Shown piece after piece: positions 6,901 through 7,573 of a DNA stretch of 7,573 bases (position 1 is its first letter; the number at the start of each line of letters is the position of its first letter). The stretch is from assembly GCA_003501525.1 (NCBI GenBank), contig DNPI01000099.1, positions 1 to 7,573 of the forward strand, given 5' to 3'. Both the position numbers and the translations under genes were made by a program. The stretch comes from Planctomycetota bacterium. GTDB lineage: Bacteria; Planctomycetota; UBA1135. The notes beneath the pieces were generated by a model. That model saw only the letters and a list, made by a program, of their open reading frames with translations. It searched no databases and was not told the DNA's origin.

Positions 6901-7544
6901 CAGTGCTAAGCTTTTCTGGTACGGATCAAGACGATAATTCGGGTACATCTGGAAATGTTCTTACTGCAGGTGGTGAGGTTGCTGAAGGCGCTACTTTGTT
7001 GACTGGAACATTAGGCGTGTCAGGTTCCACGAGTGGTTACAGCTTTGTACTTTCTGGAGCCGCAACTCTGTTTGCCACTGCAGGGAAATCCCAATTTGTG
7101 CATAACGCTGGCCTGCTTGAAGGCTATGACTTAGAAATTGATGGTTCGACTACGGCGACCCATGGCATTGCCGATGCTGTTTACGATTCCAGCACCGACC
7201 GCCTTGTGCTCTCAACTAATGTTCTTGATGGAATCCCGGCAAGTTCAGGGACCTGGACCTTGAGGGAGAAATTCTTCCGTATCACGACGAGCGATACAAA
7301 AGATAGGCTGCCCGATACAGCTACCGTCAGGATGGAATTCCAAGGGGCGCCGGAAGGGGCGACGCCTAATCTTCCAGATGAAGCGGCTGCTACTGCTTGG
7401 ACGACCGAGTTGACATCGGAACTAGAGGGAATGCGATTCTTCCGTTACCGCGTGACCTTCAATATCAGTGCCAATAGTGCTTCGTTGAGCTTGGGCAGTG
7501 AGCGTCCTCGGCTCGAATCATTGAAGATACCCTTCGCTTGGTAG
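3930..7544 (+). CDS. Giant secreted, probably lipid-anchored protein with two SbsA-like Ig segments and a glycine-rich beta-helix-like region
   Basis: This protein has 1204 residues. The start is chosen because it gives a compact export signal at once: Arg6, the hydrophobic run VFLFSALAAF, then SGWGC with Cys21 as a possible lipidation site. Residues about 40-160 and 175-312 look like SbsA/Big_5 Ig domains (IRFFFNHPIDMASV, the ending VLRDIAGKPL; VLVVRFDQAVDG). Residues about 375-455 show beta-helix-like repeats (LIIRANGTVSLDGTLDVSG, 433-451). Glycine-rich coils follow at about 470-556 and 716-905, separated by an acidic insertion with several Trp residues (about 560-715). Residues 960-1110 are Gly/Ser/Thr-rich and beta-like. 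Residues 1115-1204 form a terminal segment resembling the ends of the two upstream proteins (RFFRYRVTF at 1169-1177, final PFAW). Glycine codons vary (ggt, gga, ggc, ggg), so the repeats look maintained at protein level. The gene follows its neighbour by 27 bases without a visible terminator. No enzyme motif is seen; a surface adhesin or matrix role is inferred. Confidence 0.93.
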   Translation: MNLSPRVFLFSALAAFSGWGCFGSSPADSATQSATKGPFEALSANMSDGDIWALNRPIRFFFNHPIDMASVNFSSIIIRPTSSAILGRPVAGTFEVSSFDNKELLFYPACPIVEEEFYPGFFPGGYGYELALPVEDGNGSSVLRDIAGKPLEVGLSRNFVTPTPPSEPLFIDTEIGPPQVVDVYWTDAANLLGTQLPNPTKLNMFSMSREVLVVRFDQAVDGNPSNLNTTNLSLAISDDTITNQPSSPTFSTDVPGVLTLLSNCDGGGALVHFKPSGVLPPDRYLRFTVGADFEDLSGDKNTASQETDFELPTLAEVYGNPGTWTESDVTADEFTEDFGNLIYLDLEAPLGLPLATVDTSGATASFDYPGELVSGDENFVLATGIYLEVNTTGTSTIEDSQGRTFDIEDGILEVNDFTLQAGSTFRGVGSNPLIIRANGTVSLDGTLDVSGKAASPPLALNSPHLPELGAEGECGGGDGGDASSLTASETLRGEAGDGPFGLYPLQGGGGGESGFQQGVVDPTTYPYPGPNGELPADGTLEHWIVGGGGGGGFGLGPNASVTWRPVAGEKAGWSSEEWPSAFDNDGPDHRPGWHTAFDTDPTLIPEGAEPGLRGSSYDSSTAAASGLAGTPVGVYGMEDLTQDDTQDDNTVGFDPAFTDSANPPTFDTGNPTAGPDAGAAGTSPFTDGDTSNDFYGRRFDPSTGLLIEGELLSPWAGSGGGASGDLQHLARDNDGGDPMAWVDLSLHWPDPLFPHGVDTLGYFKGAPGGGGGGQLQIHAVGPIIIGANGLIKANGGMGNGGENVRTMGTQVSGSGGGSGGHIILQSATGLDLDAIEMGSGSNVALLPEVDVIQAIGGRRGWAMPQLNPDATVGAGVNALRNDWDGNSQFMVGRGGAGGNGVIQIHVPRPEANIAFDPEWSTAIQNFIVDGSGNLEVDSLEEILDQYTAPASVSLIPFFAGESNFQSAWVDTGILGLRDPDSLGGWPKFGDSVLSFSGTDQDDNSGTSGNVLTAGGEVAEGATLLTGTLGVSGSTSGYSFVLSGAATLFATAGKSQFVHNAGLLEGYDLEIDGSTTATHGIADAVYDSSTDRLVLSTNVLDGIPASSGTWTLREKFFRITTSDTKDRLPDTATVRMEFQGAPEGATPNLPDEAAATAWTTELTSELEGMRFFRYRVTFNISANSASLSLGSERPRLESLKIPFAW
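5337..5597 (+). repeat. Glycine-rich coil region 1 (protein-level repeat)
   Basis: Residues about 470-556 of the third protein contain glycine runs (GECGGGDGGD, LQGGGGGESG, VGGGGGGGFG) separated by loops with Pro, Tyr and Asp. They follow beta-helix-like strands at 383-451. In bacterial surface proteins such glycine runs commonly form tight turns stacked beside parallel beta strands; that structural reading is inference. Confidence 0.6.
6075..6644 (+). repeat. Glycine-rich coil region 2 with repeated GG-hydrophobic-strand units
   Basis: Residues about 716-905 of the third protein contain three similar units: GGGGGGQLQIHA (ending at 779), GSGGGSGGHIILQS (812-826) and GRGGAGGNGVIQIHV (892-906). 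Each is a glycine run followed by a short beta strand with alternating hydrophobic residues. IIIGANGLIKANGG (783-796) echoes LIIRANGTVSLDG (433-445) before the first glycine region, which supports one interrupted beta-helical domain. Confidence 0.6.
7272..7541 (+). other. Short C-terminal segment related to the modules of the two upstream genes
   Basis: Residues 1115-1204 of the third protein follow the order of motifs seen at the ends of copies A and B: a LPDT turn followed by VRMEFQGA (compare LPGT...VEYRG and SPGT...VEFRA), a Trp in a variable loop (W1157), then RFFRYRVTF (compare FFQLRFTF and FFQIRLTF), and a final strand ending in FAW. Only the last part of the module is matched; the RCYP and RISRV blocks are not evident here. 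Homology is likely but rests on short motifs. Confidence 0.55.
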
Positions 7545-7573
7545 GGGATTGAAATTTCTCTTTTGTGGCGGCG

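Noticed and set aside
1..7573. Insertion sequence, phage, CRISPR, tRNA or toxin-antitoxin content
   Set aside because: Virtually all bases belong to the three long reading frames, with no transposase or integrase motifs, no regularly spaced repeats and no room for RNA genes.

Overview
The window is almost entirely coding on the + strand. It holds the 3' end of one gene and two complete, very long genes, joined head to tail with gaps of 11 and 27 bases. All three look like large exported, probably lipid-anchored, multidomain beta-rich surface proteins. I see no enzyme active site, RNA gene, mobile element, CRISPR array or minus-strand gene. The host appears to be a Gram-negative-type bacterium with moderate GC. 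Two features hint at an environmental lineage such as Planctomycetota or Myxococcota-like bacteria: the giant lipoproteins with bacterial Ig-like and glycine-rich beta-helix segments, and starts without Shine-Dalgarno sequences. That placement is a guess; no marker gene is present.

Layout. Positions 1-678 encode the C-terminal 225 residues of a protein that starts upstream of the window. Positions 690-3902 encode a 1070-residue protein with an N-terminal export signal, SbsA/Big_5-like Ig segments, a central aromatic-rich region that I do not recognise, a Gly/Ser linker and a C-terminal module of about 220 residues. That module aligns nearly end to end with the fragment at 1-678, so the first two genes are paralogues at least over this part. 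Positions 3930-7544 encode a 1204-residue protein with an export signal, two SbsA-like Ig segments, a glycine-rich beta-helix-like region split by an acidic and Trp-containing insertion, and a C-terminal segment. The last 90 or so residues of this third protein repeat the pattern of the ends of the other two.

How the genes fit together. The tight same-strand spacing suggests one transcript. All three proteins end in the same type of terminal segment, and both visible N-termini carry a signal sequence ending in a Cys-Phe pair. The simplest reading is a cluster of co-expressed cell-surface or outer-membrane lipoproteins built on different scaffolds with a common C-terminal module. That module could serve adhesion, glycan or matrix contact, or assembly of a surface layer, but the function is not shown by the sequence. 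The most interesting items are the C-terminal module, which may be an uncatalogued domain family, and the unrecognised central region of the second protein.
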